Below are positions 52,429 to 60,093 of a stretch of DNA of 64,000 bases, piece by piece. The notes beneath the pieces are model-generated. The model made no database searches, had not been told where the DNA came from, and saw only the letters and a list, made by a program, of their open reading frames with translations. Location: contig NZ_PISD01000034.1 in the NCBI RefSeq assembly GCF_002835735.1, positions 55,762-119,761 on the forward strand, in the 5' to 3' direction. The position numbers and the translations under genes were made by a program. The stretch comes from Cytobacillus horneckiae. GTDB lineage: Bacteria > Bacillota > Bacilli > Bacillales > Cytobacillaceae. Positions within the stretch are counted from its first letter, which is position 1; every line of letters begins with the position of its first letter.

Positions 52429-52454
52429 GTACCTGTCACCGCCAAATTTCGACA
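52429..52454 (+). repeat. Dispersed repeat copy A (GTACCTGTCACC-N9-CGACA)
   Basis: GTACCTGTCACC, nine bases (GCCAAATTT), CGACA. It starts eight bases after the citR stop codon. Two further copies in the same orientation follow the chemotaxis gene at 54927 and 54964. Confidence 0.65.
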
Positions 52455-52575
52455 ATTAGGTATATTTACCCATTAAATTTTACTTAAGTTAATATGAAGT
52501 TTGCTTGTTTTTAGTCGATAGATAGCTTGAGAGAATATGTTTATTTTTAATTTTTAAATATGGGAGGTTTTTGAT

Positions 52576-54036
52576 TTGACTTTAAATTTTGAGGTTTTAT
52601 GCAAACAGTTTATTGCTGGTGAGTGGAGAGATGGCCAAAGTAGCAATACGCTAAAGAATATCAATCCATATAATGAGGAAGTACTTGCCGAAGTTAATAT
52701 TGCAACAACTGCTGATATAGACCTTGCTTATCAAGCTGCAGCAAAGGCAAAGCTTGAATGGGATAAAGTAAATGCTTATAAAAAGCGAGACATTCTTGAA
52801 AAAGCGGCACACTATATCGAAGCACATGAAGAAGAAATCACTGAACTTATTATGGACGAGCTAGGTGGAACGCGCCTTAAGGCTGCTTTTGAAATCGGCC
52901 TAGTTAAAAATATGGTTAAAGAAGCTGCTACTTTCCCGCTTCGCATGGAAGGGAAAATTCTGCCGTCAACTGAAGACAATAAAGAAAACCGCTTATATCG
53001 AATTCCAGCTGGCGTTGTCGGTGTAATCAGCCCATTTAACTTTCCTTTCTTCCTTTCAATGAAGTCTGTGGCACCAGCACTTGGAGCGGGGAATGGCGTC
53101 GTCTTAAAACCACATGAAGATTCACTAGTAACAGGCGGCACACTGATTGGAAAAATCTTCGAAGAAGCCGGAGTTCCTAAAGGCTTATTGAACGTCGTTT
53201 TAACGGATATTAAAGAAATTGGCGATACGTTTGTTGAACATTCAATTCCAAGAATCATTTCATTTACGGGTTCAACGAAGGTCGGCAGTCATATTGGTCA
53301 ACTAGCTGTTAAAAACTTTAAAAAGCCACTTTTAGAGCTTGGAGGAAACAGCGCATTTATCGTTATGGAAGATGCCGATTTAGATTATGCAGTCAATGCT
53401 GCTACATTTAGCCGCTTTACACATCAAGGTCAAATTTGCATGTCAGCGAACCGCATATTAGTGCAAAAATCCATTTATAATGAATTTCTTGAAAAATATA
53501 AAGCAAAGGTTTCAACTTTGAAGGTTGGTGACCCTCGTGATCCAGAAACAATTATTGGACCTGTTATTAACCACCGTCAAGCTGAGACGCTTCGTACTTC
53601 GATTGAAAGTGGAATTAAGGATGGTGCGAATCCGGTATTAAAGGGCAATATCTCCGGAAGAATGGTTGAGCCAACAATTCTTGCTGATGTCACAACAGAA
53701 ATGAGCGTTTCACAAGAAGAGCTATTCGGACCAGTTGTTTGTGTGATGCAGTTCGAGACAGAGGAAGAAGCCATTTCAATCGCAAACAATACTAAGTTTG
53801 GCTTAAGCGGCGCCATTCATACAGCTAATCTTGAACGCGGTGTTGAAATATCTAAAAAAATTCACACAGGCATGATTCACGTGAATGATGTGTCAATAAA
53901 TGACGAACCAATTGTAGCATTTGGCGGAGAGAACCAATCCGGACTTGGCAGATTAAATGGTGATTGGAGCCTGGACGAATTCACAACAATGAAATGGATT
54001 TCTGTAAATTATGGTCAGAGAAACTTTCCATATTAA
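52576..54036 (+). CDS. Aldehyde dehydrogenase (YfmT/benzaldehyde dehydrogenase-like)
   Basis: 486 residues from a TTG start after GGGAGGTTTTTGATT. The NAD-dependent ALDH residues are in place: N155 (SPFNFPFF), K178 (VLKPHED), E254 (LELGGNS) and nucleophile C288 (QGQICMSANRI). It oxidises an aldehyde to the acid; the closest named relative I recognise is B. subtilis YfmT, an aromatic aldehyde dehydrogenase. The next gene, 21 bases on, is a YfmS-like chemotaxis signaller, as in the yfmT-yfmS pair. Confidence 0.87.
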   Translation: MTLNFEVLCKQFIAGEWRDGQSSNTLKNINPYNEEVLAEVNIATTADIDLAYQAAAKAKLEWDKVNAYKKRDILEKAAHYIEAHEEEITELIMDELGGTRLKAAFEIGLVKNMVKEAATFPLRMEGKILPSTEDNKENRLYRIPAGVVGVISPFNFPFFLSMKSVAPALGAGNGVVLKPHEDSLVTGGTLIGKIFEEAGVPKGLLNVVLTDIKEIGDTFVEHSIPRIISFTGSTKVGSHIGQLAVKNFKKPLLELGGNSAFIVMEDADLDYAVNAATFSRFTHQGQICMSANRILVQKSIYNEFLEKYKAKVSTLKVGDPRDPETIIGPVINHRQAETLRTSIESGIKDGANPVLKGNISGRMVEPTILADVTTEMSVSQEELFGPVVCVMQFETEEEAISIANNTKFGLSGAIHTANLERGVEISKKIHTGMIHVNDVSINDEPIVAFGGENQSGLGRLNGDWSLDEFTTMKWISVNYGQRNFPY

Positions 54037-54057
54037 AAATTAAGGGGTGCAGAGTAA

Positions 54058-54909
54058 ATGATTGATGCAGAGGAAAAAACACTGGATATCATGGAAGCCT
54101 TCATTAAAGTGGCTCCCTATTTGAATCGTTTAATTCAAGATGATATAACAATTGGTATTTATGATACTGAAAAATTAATTATCAATTATCCTGGGGAAAC
54201 TTTCTCATTGAATGTGAATCCAGGGGACCCGCTCGCAGAAGGTGATATCATTACCGAAGCGATTCGTACAAATTCTGAAAAAGCAGCCATCGTACCGAAA
54301 GAATTATTTGGATTCCCGCTGATTGCTCGTGCTATTCCTTTGCATGATGATAACGGCAATGTCATTGGTGGAATCGGGCTGGGAACAAGCCTTGAAAAAG
54401 CGAACCAGCTCTTTGATGTAGCTGAAAGCTTATCAGCCGTTTCAGAGCAAACTGCTGCAACCATTGAGGAAATCAGCAAATCGGTTACAAGACTGGCTGA
54501 TAAAGTAACCGAAATGACTGGACAAATGGATGCTGTCAGCACAAGTGCAGATCAAATCGGAAAAATCTCAAGTGTTGTCAAAAGTATTTCCGACCAAAGT
54601 AATTTACTTGGATTAAACGCAGCAATAGAAGCAGCTCGTGCAGGTGAATCAGGAAGAGGCTTCTCAGTTGTTGCGGAAGAAATCCGCAAGCTGGCAACTA
54701 ACTCTAAAGACAATGTTTCCCAAATCGACGAAATCACCAAAACAATCTCTAGTCTGCTAACTGAATTGAACACTGCCTTCTCGGGCATTCACCAGCTAAC
54801 AGAAACGCAAGCGGCGTCCATCCAAGAATTCTCGGCCACAATCCAAGAAATCAGCAGAAACGCCCAAAACCTAGCCGAAATGGCCGACTACACAACCAAC
54901 ACCAAATAA
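54058..54909 (+). CDS. Soluble methyl-accepting chemotaxis-type signalling protein (YfmS-like)
   Basis: 283 residues with no membrane segment. The N-terminal sensor domain (about 1-115) carries [10 protein letters not shown] and [14 protein letters not shown], motifs shared with the LytTR regulator at 6305. From about 120 it is a coiled-coil signalling domain with the conserved tip [20 protein letters not shown] that contacts CheA/CheW. It should signal an intracellular metabolite to the flagellar motor. It is co-transcribed with the aldehyde dehydrogenase gene, so the cue may be that enzyme's substrate or product. Confidence 0.87.
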   Translation: MIDAEEKTLDIMEAFIKVAPYLNRLIQDDITIGIYDTEKLIINYPGETFSLNVNPGDPLAEGDIITEAIRTNSEKAAIVPKELFGFPLIARAIPLHDDNGNVIGGIGLGTSLEKANQLFDVAESLSAVSEQTAATIEEISKSVTRLADKVTEMTGQMDAVSTSADQIGKISSVVKSISDQSNLLGLNAAIEAARAGESGRGFSVVAEEIRKLATNSKDNVSQIDEITKTISSLLTELNTAFSGIHQLTETQAASIQEFSATIQEISRNAQNLAEMADYTTNTK

Positions 54910-54913
54910 AAAC

Positions 54914-54950
54914 CCGAAAGCTGTAGGTACCTGTCACCTACAGCTTTCGA
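54914..54950 (+). terminator. Hairpin after the chemotaxis gene, built around a dispersed repeat
   Basis: CGAAAGCTGTAGGT and ACCTACAGCTTTCG form a 14-bp perfect stem. The T run is poor. The 3' arm lies within repeat copy B, so the terminator seems to have been made from the repeat. Confidence 0.6.
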
Positions 54951-54952
54951 CA
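54927..54952 (+). repeat. Dispersed repeat copy B (GTACCTGTCACC-N9-CGACA)
   Basis: GTACCTGTCACC, TACAGCTTT, CGACA; same orientation and spacing as copies A and C. Confidence 0.7.
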
Positions 54953-54963
54953 TGTCCATGTCG

Positions 54964-54989
54964 GTACCTGTCACCTACAAAATTCGACA
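54964..54989 (+). repeat. Dispersed repeat copy C (GTACCTGTCACC-N9-CGACA)
   Basis: GTACCTGTCACC, TACAAAATT, CGACA. It is 37 bases from copy B; between them CGACATG and CATGTCG form a small palindrome. Confidence 0.7.
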
Positions 54990-54998
54990 TTGCCACGG

Positions 54999-56312
54999 TT
55001 ATGGGGTGATTCTGTGGCGGTCTCTTGGGAAGGTGGAGGCGTAGCGGATGTTGGGGTGGTTTAGCAGCTTGGATGTGAGCCGCTCTAGTCCTATTGCCAG
55101 CCCGCCATGTGGTGGCATGCCATATTTGAAAGCTTCTGTATAGCTTTCGAAGTTTGCCGGATTCATTCCGCGAGATTGGATAGACGCGATTAATTGTGCG
55201 TAATCATGAATTCTAAGCCCGCCTGTTGTCACCTCAATGCCTTTAAATAAAAGGTCAAATGACGCTGTTTCGTCTGGATTGCATGCAGCAGGTAGAGCAT
55301 ACATCGGGCGAACATCTCTAGGATAACTTGTAAGGAACACAAAGGCCGAGCCTTGCTTTTCCATGAAATATTGACAAATGAGCCGCTCCCCTTCAGGATC
55401 TAAATCACCTGCTGGCGATGACTTTCCATATGTCTCCTCTAAAATTCGCTGTGCCTCCATAACAGTTATTCGCGGTATCTTTTCCACTTCCGGCACTTCA
55501 ATATGATATTTATTCAACTCTAATTCAAATGCTGATTTCACCTTTCCGAACATGAAACTTAGCAGCGCTTCCTCTAAATCCATCAGTTCCTCTTCGGACT
55601 GAACAAATCCGATTTCCAAGTCCAATGAGATATACTCATTAAGATGCCGGGAAGTATTGTGCTCCTCAGCCCGATAAACTGGACCAACTTCAAATACCCG
55701 TTCATATCCTGCCCCGACCATCATCTGCTTATAAAATTGTGGAGATTGCGCCAAATATGCTTGCTGTTCAAAGTAATTTACTGCAAATACATTTGCTCCG
55801 CCTTCAGCCCCTGCAGCCACAATTTTCGGTGTGAAAATTTGTGTAAACCCATGCTTCACTAAGAAATCTCTAAACGCTCCTGCAAGAGTTGACTGTATTT
55901 TAAAAGTGAGCTGTTCCTTTTGATTTCTCAAGGACAGTACACGCTGGTCTAGCATCGTATCCAAGTTTACATTTAAGTTCTCTTTATTCACCTCAAATGG
56001 CAATGGATTCGCCGCTATGTTTATAACCTCCAGTGATACGACTACAAGTTCAACTCCAGACGGGCTTTTTTCAGCGGCTACTGCTTTTCCCTTTAAGGAA
56101 ATAACAGATTCCAAGCTTAAAGATTTCTTCGCCCACTGCCCTTCCAAAACGCATTGAATGTATCCCGTCCGGTCGCGAACTTGCAGAAATGCAATTTTCC
56201 CTAAATGACGAATTCTTTGTACCCACCCTTTTATAATGATTTCCTGGTCAAGAAATTGACTGGCCTCGGAGCACATCACACGGGATGCGCTTTTTTGCTG
56301 ATGATTTTCCAT
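54999..56312 (-). CDS. Archaeal-type aspartyl-tRNA synthetase (probably non-discriminating Asp/Asn), class II
   Basis: 437 residues, the short archaeal/eukaryal AspRS form without the bacterial insertion domain. OB-fold anticodon domain (about 15-105, GWVQRIRHLGKIAFLQVRDR), then class II core with motif 2 VGPVYRAEEHNTSRHLNEY (about 215) and motif 3 HGGLAIGLERLTSKLL near the C-terminus. The ATG at 56312 follows GAGGAGCGGATACA. It is a second Asp/Asn-tRNA ligase type found in some Bacilli alongside normal AspS and AsnS. Upstream control elements read both Asp and Asn codons, fitting a non-discriminating enzyme; that specificity is inference. Confidence 0.87.
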   Translation of the reverse strand: MENHQQKSASRVMCSEASQFLDQEIIIKGWVQRIRHLGKIAFLQVRDRTGYIQCVLEGQWAKKSLSLESVISLKGKAVAAEKSPSGVELVVVSLEVINIAANPLPFEVNKENLNVNLDTMLDQRVLSLRNQKEQLTFKIQSTLAGAFRDFLVKHGFTQIFTPKIVAAGAEGGANVFAVNYFEQQAYLAQSPQFYKQMMVGAGYERVFEVGPVYRAEEHNTSRHLNEYISLDLEIGFVQSEEELMDLEEALLSFMFGKVKSAFELELNKYHIEVPEVEKIPRITVMEAQRILEETYGKSSPAGDLDPEGERLICQYFMEKQGSAFVFLTSYPRDVRPMYALPAACNPDETASFDLLFKGIEVTTGGLRIHDYAQLIASIQSRGMNPANFESYTEAFKYGMPPHGGLAIGLERLTSKLLNHPNIRYASTFPRDRHRITP

Positions 56313-56370
56313 TGTATCCGCTCCTCTTTCGCTTTATGTTGTTGTTATCATCATCATCATCGTCATCCAT
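56248..56370 (-). CDS. Asp/Asn-rich leader peptide ORF overlapping the aspartyl-tRNA synthetase gene
   Basis: 40 codons. The ATG at 56370 follows AAGGAGGTGATC, a 12-base perfect match to the 16S rRNA anti-Shine-Dalgarno end, nine bases after AAGGAGG. The peptide begins Met, seven Asp (GAT/GAC), three Asn (AAC), then IKRKRSGYNGK. The frame passes through the synthetase ribosome site and stops 65 bases inside its coding region in another frame. It lies downstream of the T-box terminator on the same transcript. Ribosome stalling at the Asp/Asn run when charged tRNA is scarce should free the synthetase ribosome site. The sequence facts are direct; the mechanism is inference. Confidence 0.7.
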   Translation of the reverse strand: MDDDDDDDNNNIKRKRSGYNGKSSAKKRIPCDVLRGQSIS

Positions 56371-56451
56371 ATGTGATCACCTCCTTAAATCAGTTTTGCA
56401 TCTAGTTACAGCTGATTACCATTGCCCCAGCCCTATTATCCATCAAAAAAA

Positions 56452-56712
56452 CAAAAAAGCCCCATCCCTGTATAGGGACGAGGCTTCATTCTACTCGCGG
56501 TGCCACCCTGATTATCACAAAGGCAAGCCTTTGCAATCACTTCATTCCCGTTAACGGTGGGACCCGGCCGCTCCTAATGGATTACTCGTTCAGGCGGCAC
56601 TCATTGGTGTCGTTCATTTGATCTTAGCCATAGCCCTTTCAGCAACAAGGCCGCTCTCTGTAGACTAGTGCTTCAAACTACTCTTCCAAATCAACATGCT
56701 GGAATATTAAGT
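56452..56712 (-). promoter_or_regulatory. T-box riboswitch upstream of the aspartyl-tRNA synthetase gene
   Basis: The minus-strand RNA carries a stem I region with AGTA and AGAGAG elements, the T-box sequence AGGGTGGCACCGCG (56496-56509) and a terminator GCCTCGTCCC / GGGATGGGGC followed by TTTTTT (about 56453-56484). The stem III-like region has CCGTTAACGG. The probable specifier loop reads GAACGACACC (about 56607-56616), in which AAC (Asn) and GAC (Asp) are adjacent codons. Uncharged tRNA should stabilise the antiterminator. The T-box call is firm; the specifier register is not. Confidence 0.92.
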
Positions 56713-56715
56713 AAT

Positions 56716-56744
56716 AGAATAACGCGCATATTTCGTATTGTCAA
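56716..56744 (-). promoter_or_regulatory. Sigma-A promoter of the T-box leader
   Basis: The minus strand has TTGACA (56739-56744), a 17-base spacer and TATTCT (56716-56721), just upstream of the T-box stem I. Confidence 0.75.
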
Positions 56745-56762
56745 TGTTATTTTAAAAATATT

Positions 56763-57452
56763 TTAACTTTTCCTAAAATCAATTAAGCTGTTCTCACCAT
56801 CGACAATCATTCCTACTCCACGCCAGCCTTCAGCCAATAAAGCCTGCTGAAGAGCAGTATTCTTCATCGACACTTGCTGTGATTTCTTCCACTCTACAGC
56901 TTCCTTGCGATGAATCTCCATCACAAATACATATCTTAAACGGCCGCCATACTTTTCTTTTAGCGCCGCAATCTCCATCCCTTGTGACAGCTTATCCTTT
57001 AAGCTTGGAAAATTAAAAGGCGCCACGGTACTGCACACATATTCGAAAGAGTGTTCATCCTTTTTGAGTTCGTCCATTAAAATGGCCGCAAGCTTTTGCT
57101 GAAGGTGATTTCCCCGATAATCAGGATGAACATTGGAGATTTCCTGGTAAATGACCTTTGATAAATCTTCTATCCCCACATCCAAGCCTAAATGCTCCTC
57201 ATCTATCGTCGGTACAAGCAGCGCCCTGAAGGCAATGAGCTTTTCGCCAATCCATGCACCAATCAATAACCCTTTTCCCTTTAAAATATATTTAAACTCT
57301 TCTTCTAATAATGGCTGCAATACGCTTTTATTATCTAAAGCTGCAATCACCTCTTCTTGCAATGCCATAATGGCTTTTATATCTTTTTCCTGCAAATAAG
57401 TTACCACATAGGATGGCCCCTGTTTTAATACACCCTCATTTAAGATACTCAT
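56763..57452 (-). CDS. GNAT-family N-acyltransferase
   Basis: 229 residues. The acetyl-CoA-binding motif is SNVHPDYRGNHLQQKLAA (about 107-124), followed by the late strands of the fold (YVCSTVAPFN). It starts 11 bases after the epimerase gene and ends the gene group that also contains an NhaC antiporter and an M20 hydrolase. In Geobacillus a GNAT next to an enolase-superfamily racemase and an M20 hydrolase succinylates D-amino acids for conversion to L-forms; a similar role here is a reasonable hypothesis. Confidence 0.78.
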   Translation of the reverse strand: MSILNEGVLKQGPSYVVTYLQEKDIKAIMALQEEVIAALDNKSVLQPLLEEEFKYILKGKGLLIGAWIGEKLIAFRALLVPTIDEEHLGLDVGIEDLSKVIYQEISNVHPDYRGNHLQQKLAAILMDELKKDEHSFEYVCSTVAPFNFPSLKDKLSQGMEIAALKEKYGGRLRYVFVMEIHRKEAVEWKKSQQVSMKNTALQQALLAEGWRGVGMIVDGENSLIDFRKS

Positions 57453-57463
57453 CTACTATTCTC

Positions 57464-58573
57464 CTAACTAATGCAATCTTTAAATACGGTCAGCTCCTCC
57501 AATGTAGATTCATCCACGACAATGCCCAATCCCGGTTGTCCATTTAGACGGATAAAAGGAATATCGTATTTCAAATCACCTACATCCTTCGAAAACTTCA
57601 ACGGCCCTGTCAGCTCCACACTAGTAATATTCTTTTTTGAAAAAGCGACATGGAAACCTGCGGATGAAGCGATAGACGATTCAACCATCGACCCTACCTG
57701 GCATTCAATTCCTGCCAGCTCGGCTTGGTAGGCAAGCTTCACAGCCGGCTGGATGCCGCCGCATTTCATTAGCTTAATATTGACCCGGTCTGCAGCATTC
57801 TTGCTGATGATTTCCTTCATTTCGCGCTGTCCTTTTAAGCCTTCATCAATCATTAATGATAGATCTGTTTTGCTTCTAATAAAAGCCATGCCATCAATAT
57901 CATCTGCCATGACAGGCTGCTCAAGCCAGTCAATATCAATGGATTGCAAAGCACGTATGCCCTTCAGCGCAGCTGCACTTGTTTTCCATCCTTGATTTAC
58001 ATCGACGCGAATGACAGCGTCATTTTTTACACTTTCATAAACAGCTTTAATTCGGTTAACATCCTCCATCACGTCTGTGCCGACTTTAATTTTAAAAGAA
58101 GTATAGCCCATTTGCACCCGTTCTGCTGCTTCTCTCGCCATTTTTTCCGGCTCGCCAATGCTTAGCACATGCGTAATTGGGAACTCATCATGATAACGGC
58201 CCCCAATTAATTGATAGATTGGCTGCCCCAGCTTTTTGCCTATTAAATCAAAACAGGCAATATCAATGGCTGCCTTTGCAGCTGGCACGCCATAGGCTAC
58301 TTTATTCATCCTTTCATGAATTCGCTCAATTTGGAGCGGATTTTCTCCAATGATGCTAGGTCCTAATGTATTTTTCAAAAGATGAAAGGTGCTTTCCCAA
58401 GTTTCTCCTGTTACATGTTCATCAGGCACCGCTTCCCCATAACCGATGAAACCTTCATCAGTTTCTAGTTTCACAATAATTGATGGCATATCATTGTATG
58501 TATGATAACTAATAACAAACGGCTGTTTTAGAGGCAAACGAATTGCGTACAGTGACATAGATGTTATTTTCAT
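57464..58573 (-). CDS. Mandelate racemase/muconate lactonizing enzyme family epimerase (dipeptide-epimerase-like)
   Basis: 369 residues from the ATG at 58573 (AAGGAGATGGAAAAA upstream; a longer frame to 58645 starts inside the preceding gene). Enolase superfamily: the capping domain, then a barrel with catalytic KIKVG, metal ligands in VDVNQGW, LEQPV and IDEG, and the second lysine in NIKLMKCGG; VGSMVESSI completes the site. The signature is closest to Ala-Glu dipeptide epimerases (YkfB), but the GNAT and M20 neighbours recall N-acylamino-acid racemases. The substrate is open. Confidence 0.87.
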   Translation of the reverse strand: MKITSMSLYAIRLPLKQPFVISYHTYNDMPSIIVKLETDEGFIGYGEAVPDEHVTGETWESTFHLLKNTLGPSIIGENPLQIERIHERMNKVAYGVPAAKAAIDIACFDLIGKKLGQPIYQLIGGRYHDEFPITHVLSIGEPEKMAREAAERVQMGYTSFKIKVGTDVMEDVNRIKAVYESVKNDAVIRVDVNQGWKTSAAALKGIRALQSIDIDWLEQPVMADDIDGMAFIRSKTDLSLMIDEGLKGQREMKEIISKNAADRVNIKLMKCGGIQPAVKLAYQAELAGIECQVGSMVESSIASSAGFHVAFSKKNITSVELTGPLKFSKDVGDLKYDIPFIRLNGQPGLGIVVDESTLEELTVFKDCIS

Positions 58574-58637
58574 TTTTTCCATCTCCTTATTTAAAAAGAA
58601 TAAGAAAGTCTGCATAGGACAGACTTTCCAATCGCAT

Positions 58638-60068
58638 TTATCCATTTAATGAAGCTTCTTCTTCCTCTTTGCGCATAGCAATGATTTCTTCATCTGTCAG
58701 CTTCACAACCGTAAAGCCAATTAATGCGTAAATAATAGAAATTATCGGTACGATAAAGTTTAAAATAGCATATGGAGCATACTCAAAGGCATGAACGCCT
58801 AATGTAGCAAGTATAAATACCCCACAAGTATTCCATGGAATAAAGACAGACGTTAACGTTCCGCCATCCTCCAGAGCCCTTGAAAGGTTTTTAGAATGCA
58901 AGCCTTTGTCCTTGTATGCCTTTGAAAACATCCTTGCCGGCACTACAATTGAAATATACTGCTCTGAGCAGGAAGCATTGGTTGCAAACGCTGACGCAAC
59001 AGTGGTAATGATCAGACTCTTCGCTGACTTTGCCAGCTTCAAAATTTGATTTACTAGCGCTGAAAGCATGCCAGTATTTTCTAAAATTCCGCCAAATGTC
59101 ATGGCAACTATAGTCATTGATACAGTGTACATCATCGAATCAAGCCCGCCGCCATTGAATAAGCCATCGACCATTTTATTTCCAGTATCTATAACGAATC
59201 CACTCTGCAAAGCTGTAACAGCTGCGGAAACTGATCCGCCTTGTACAAACACTTGGCAAGCAAAGCCGAGAATGACACCTGTGACTAATGCCGGAATAGC
59301 CGGTACCTTTAACGCTACCATAATGATGACGATTAATGGAACAATCAATAAAAATGGAGAAATAACAAATGAATCTTGTAATGTTAAAATCGTTTGTTGA
59401 ATATCTGCAGAATTGGCTCCATCTTTCCCAAAGTCTTTCCCTAAATACCAGTAAACCGCAAGCGCAATCGCTAAACCAGGAATCGTAGTATAAAACATAT
59501 GCTTAATATGATCGAACAAACTTGTTCCTGTCAGCCCTGCTGCTAAGTTTGTCGTGTCTGAAAGCGGTGACATTTTATCGCCGAAATAAGCCCCGGAAAT
59601 AATCGCACCTGCAATCATCGGCATTGGAATCCCCATACTCGCACCAATCCCCATACCTGCAACACCAATTGTTCCCATTGTCGACCATGAGCTACCAATC
59701 GAAAGAGAGACTACCGCGCAAATAACAGTAATGGAAACTAAAAATAATGACGGTGTCAAAATCTTCAATCCGTAATAAATCATCGTGGCAACAATGCCGC
59801 CGCCTAGCCATGAGCCAATTACTAGCCCAACTAACATAATGATGATGACCGCCGGCAATGCGAGCTTAATTCCTTTGTACATTGCTTCTTCAATATCCTT
59901 CCACTCATAGCCTGCTTTCCAGGCAACTAGAGCCGCCGTAATCGTTCCAATAATAAGCGGAATATGAGGACCTTGTTCTAAAAATATTACTGCAATAAAC
60001 ATCATAGTAATCATCACTAATAATGGAATAATTGCCAATCCAAACGATATTTGTTTCTCCTTTTTCAT
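58638..60068 (-). CDS. NhaC-family Na+/H+ antiporter or sodium-coupled carrier
   Basis: 476 residues and about 11-12 helices. NhaC motifs include SIGSSWSTMGTIGVAGMGIG and GAYFGDKMSPLSDTTNLAAG (about 160), ATNASCSEQYISIVVP and ALEDGGTLTSVFIPWNTCGV. NhaC relatives include Na+/H+ and malate/lactate-coupled exchangers. Its position between an M20 hydrolase and an amino-acid epimerase suggests it carries the pathway's substrate or product. It starts 25 bases after the hydrolase gene. Confidence 0.88.
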   Translation of the reverse strand: MKKEKQISFGLAIIPLLVMITMMFIAVIFLEQGPHIPLIIGTITAALVAWKAGYEWKDIEEAMYKGIKLALPAVIIIMLVGLVIGSWLGGGIVATMIYYGLKILTPSLFLVSITVICAVVSLSIGSSWSTMGTIGVAGMGIGASMGIPMPMIAGAIISGAYFGDKMSPLSDTTNLAAGLTGTSLFDHIKHMFYTTIPGLAIALAVYWYLGKDFGKDGANSADIQQTILTLQDSFVISPFLLIVPLIVIIMVALKVPAIPALVTGVILGFACQVFVQGGSVSAAVTALQSGFVIDTGNKMVDGLFNGGGLDSMMYTVSMTIVAMTFGGILENTGMLSALVNQILKLAKSAKSLIITTVASAFATNASCSEQYISIVVPARMFSKAYKDKGLHSKNLSRALEDGGTLTSVFIPWNTCGVFILATLGVHAFEYAPYAILNFIVPIISIIYALIGFTVVKLTDEEIIAMRKEEEEASLNG

Positions 60069-60093
60069 CGTATTCCTCCCATGGTGAAAAAAA

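Noticed and set aside
52460..52570. Sigma-D promoter for the aldehyde dehydrogenase-chemotaxis pair
   Set aside because: GTCGATAG resembles a sigma-D -10 element, but no TAAA-type -35 lies 14-16 bases upstream.
52429..54989. The GTACCTGTCACC repeats as a CRISPR remnant
   Set aside because: Only three copies occur, with unequal gaps of 2.5 kb and 11 bases, no spacer-sized regular intervals and no cas gene.
56334..56367. The GAT run upstream of the AspRS gene as mere microsatellite DNA
   Set aside because: It switches from GAY to AAC codons in frame, begins directly after a 12-base Shine-Dalgarno match and ATG, and precedes an Asp/Asn-tRNA ligase gene; chance repeat alone explains this poorly.
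56205..56405. Plus-strand open frame rich in Ser/His opposite the Asp/Asn leader
   Set aside because: It is the reverse complement of the GAT run and lacks a ribosome site.
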